A stretch of 7,268 bases of DNA, from positions 1-7,268 of the forward strand of contig CAZVYN010000119.1 of the NCBI GenBank assembly GCA_964631125.1, in the 5' to 3' direction. Source of the stretch: CAZVYN01 sp964631125. GTDB lineage: Bacteria > Eisenbacteria > RBG-16-71-46 > CAIMUX01. This document shows positions 5,691 to 7,268 of this stretch, one piece after another. The notes beneath the pieces are model-generated. The model did not search any database, was not told the DNA's origin, and worked only from the letters and a program-made list of their open reading frames with translations. Within the stretch, counting starts at the first letter, position 1, and the number at the start of each line of letters is the position of its first letter. The position numbers and the translations under genes were made by a program.

Positions 5691-7268
5691 ATGCGATTCG
5701 AACCGGGTCTGATGCTGGAGCGCTACCGACTGATCGAGAAGCTCGGCGCTGGCGGGATGGGCGAGGTATGGCGAGCCGAGGACACGCGACTCGGCCGATC
5801 GGTCGCTCTGAAGCAACTGCCGGCCGCGCTCGCCGGTGATCCGCAGTGGCTCGAACGCTTCCGCCGCGAAGCACGCACGCTGGCGTCGCTCAACCATCCG
5901 AACATCGTGACCATCCACGCAGTCGAGGAATCGCCCGACGGCCCGTTCCTCTCGATGGAACTGGTCGAAGGACGGACCCTCACCCACGAACTCGCGGACG
6001 GCGCGCTGCAACCGGCGCGCGTGTTGGATCTCGCGATCACGATCGCGCACGCGCTCTCGGCCGCGCACGGCCGCGGCATCGTCCACCGCGATGTGAAGCC
6101 GGACAACATCATGCTCGGGGAGGACGGCCGGCTGCGCGTGCTGGACTTCGGGCTCGCCACCTCGATCGCGTCGCTTTCACCACTCGCACCACTCGCACCA
6201 CTCTCGAGCGGCGCCGACGCCCCGACCCTCGCGGTCGCCGACGACCTCACCCGACCGGGCGCAATCTTCGGCACCGTGACCTACATGTCGCCCGAACAGG
6301 CGCAGGGCCGGCCGGCCGACGCTCGCTCGGATGTCTTCTCGCTCGGGATCGTGATCTACGAGCTCGCCTCCGGCCAACGGCCGTTCCAAGGCGCCGACCA
6401 GGTCTCGATGCTGGCCGCGATCCTGCGAGAGACGCCGCGATCGTGCGATGCGATGAACCCTGCGGTGCCGGCGCGCCTGGCGGCAATCGTCCGTCAGTGC
6501 CTCGAGAAGGATCCCGCCAACCGATTCGCCACCGCGGCGGAGCTACACGATGCGCTCGTCAAGCTTCGGGACTGGGCCCGCGGCGGCGGCGCGGCTGAAC
6601 TAGGAAAGATCGTCGATCGCATCCAAGGCCTGGAGGAAGGTCCCGAGGCATGGGAGGCGTTCCAGGTCGGGCGCGAACTCGCGAAGCTCGCCCCCCAAGA
6701 TCCGCAGCTCGAGCGACTGCAGAGCTACTTCGCCCGCGCGATCGGAGTCACGTCGGACCCGCCGGGCGCGAACGTTTCGGTCAAGTACTACGGCGCGCCG
6801 GAGTCGGAGTGGACCGCCATGGGCGTGACGCCGATCGAGAGCATCCTGTGGCCGAAGGGATTCACGCGCATACGGATCGAACTCGATGGACATCGCACGG
6901 TCGAGGACCTGATCTGGAACATGGAGTTCGTCGGCTCGGTCTTCCATTACCCGCTGTTCCCCCCCGACCATTGGCCCGCCGAGATGGAATGGGTCCCCGC
7001 CGGCAAGTTCGCGTTGTTCATGCCGGGGCTCGATCACCTGGAAACCGAGCCGATGGCCGGCTTCCTGATGGATCGCAATCCCGTCACGAATCGTGACTAC
7101 AAACGATTCGTCGAGGCCGGCGGCTACCGCGATCCCGAGCTGGCTCGCTTCGTCGACGCGGCCGGACAACCGGGCCCCGCCGGATGGGAGGGCGGAGAGT
7201 GCGCCCCAGGCGAAGACGACCTACCGGTCACGGGTGTCAGTTGGTTCGAAGCGGCGGCGTACGCCGCC
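5691..7268 (+). CDS. Ser/Thr protein kinase with PEGA-like and FGE-sulfatase (SUMF1-like) domains, 3' incomplete
   Basis: The frame stays open for 526 codons to the window edge, so the C-terminus is missing. The kinase fills about residues 10-288: GAGGMGEV (19-26), Lys41, Glu60, HRDVKPDN with Asp134, DFG at 152-154 and GTVTYMSPEQ (194-203), so it looks active. The activation segment is lengthened by a repeated SPLAPLAPL stretch (163-171). A helical linker is followed by a PEGA-like segment from about 351 (GVTSDPPGANVSV), then from about 431 an FGE-sulfatase domain (EMEWVPAGKF, FLMDRNPVTNRDYKRFV, LPVTGVSWFEAAAYA). Such domains share the fold of formylglycine-generating enzyme, but most kinase-fused ones are not known to be enzymes; Chlamydia Pkn1 has a comparable kinase-FGE layout. 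The copper-binding cysteines that would test catalysis lie beyond the window. No membrane segment is seen. ATG 5691 is preceded by GAGGAG. Confidence 0.93.
   Translation, partial: MRFEPGLMLERYRLIEKLGAGGMGEVWRAEDTRLGRSVALKQLPAALAGDPQWLERFRREARTLASLNHPNIVTIHAVEESPDGPFLSMELVEGRTLTHELADGALQPARVLDLAITIAHALSAAHGRGIVHRDVKPDNIMLGEDGRLRVLDFGLATSIASLSPLAPLAPLSSGADAPTLAVADDLTRPGAIFGTVTYMSPEQAQGRPADARSDVFSLGIVIYELASGQRPFQGADQVSMLAAILRETPRSCDAMNPAVPARLAAIVRQCLEKDPANRFATAAELHDALVKLRDWARGGGAAELGKIVDRIQGLEEGPEAWEAFQVGRELAKLAPQDPQLERLQSYFARAIGVTSDPPGANVSVKYYGAPESEWTAMGVTPIESILWPKGFTRIRIELDGHRTVEDLIWNMEFVGSVFHYPLFPPDHWPAEMEWVPAGKFALFMPGLDHLETEPMAGFLMDRNPVTNRDYKRFVEAGGYRDPELARFVDAAGQPGPAGWEGGECAPGEDDLPVTGVSWFEAAAYAA
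6178..6204 (+). repeat. Nine-base tandem repeat (CACCACTCG x3) in kinase activation segment
   Basis: Two perfect copies and a third with one changed base encode the repeated PLA tripeptides between the DFG and SPE motifs of the second kinase. It is in frame, so copy-number change would alter activation-loop length only. Confidence 0.85.

Noticed and set aside
556..7268. Diversity-generating retroelement (RT near a protein with an FGE/C-type-lectin-like domain)
   Set aside because: The RT has a maturase domain and intron domains V-VI around it, so it belongs to a group II intron. No template/variable repeat pair is visible, and the C-terminus where a variable region would lie is outside the window.

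Overview
This is a GC-rich bacterial window with every gene I can support on the + strand. Two modular Ser/Thr kinases, one with a TolB/FlgO-like plus TPR tail and one with a PEGA-like plus FGE-sulfatase tail, are typical of large-genome phyla such as Acidobacteriota, Gemmatimonadota, Eisenbacteria-type lineages or myxobacteria. Sequence alone does not place it further.

Layout. Positions 1-30 hold a heptanucleotide tandem repeat that forms a G-quadruplex motif on the minus strand. Positions 48-69 are most of a palindromic hairpin whose 3' arm is cut by a group II intron of about 1.9 kb (about 70-1980). The intron carries an endonuclease-less reverse transcriptase/maturase gene (556-1900) broken by an in-frame amber codon and a frameshift. 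Its 3' end still folds as domains V and VI, but the expected branch-point adenosine reads as G. Joining 69 to 1981 rebuilds the hairpin, and a close relative of that hairpin stands intact at 5596-5621.

After a 134-base gap with a possible leaderless promoter come three genes. The first is an 810-residue soluble kinase with TolB/FlgO-like and TPR regions (2115-4547). Its stop codon overlaps the start (ATGA) of an ornithine cyclodeaminase/mu-crystallin family gene (4544-5569), so the two are probably translationally coupled. A hairpin follows, then a second kinase with a PEGA-like segment and the start of an FGE-sulfatase domain (5691 to the window end, incomplete).

How they may work together (inference): the two kinases share a gap-free N-terminal half with identical positions for the key catalytic residues, so they look like paralogues with exchanged C-terminal modules. 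Coupling the first to a small-molecule NAD(P)-dependent enzyme suggests a signalling-metabolism unit, but no substrate can be named. The intron is a separate, probably decaying, mobile insertion. I found no CRISPR array, tRNA, rRNA or recognisable defence system.
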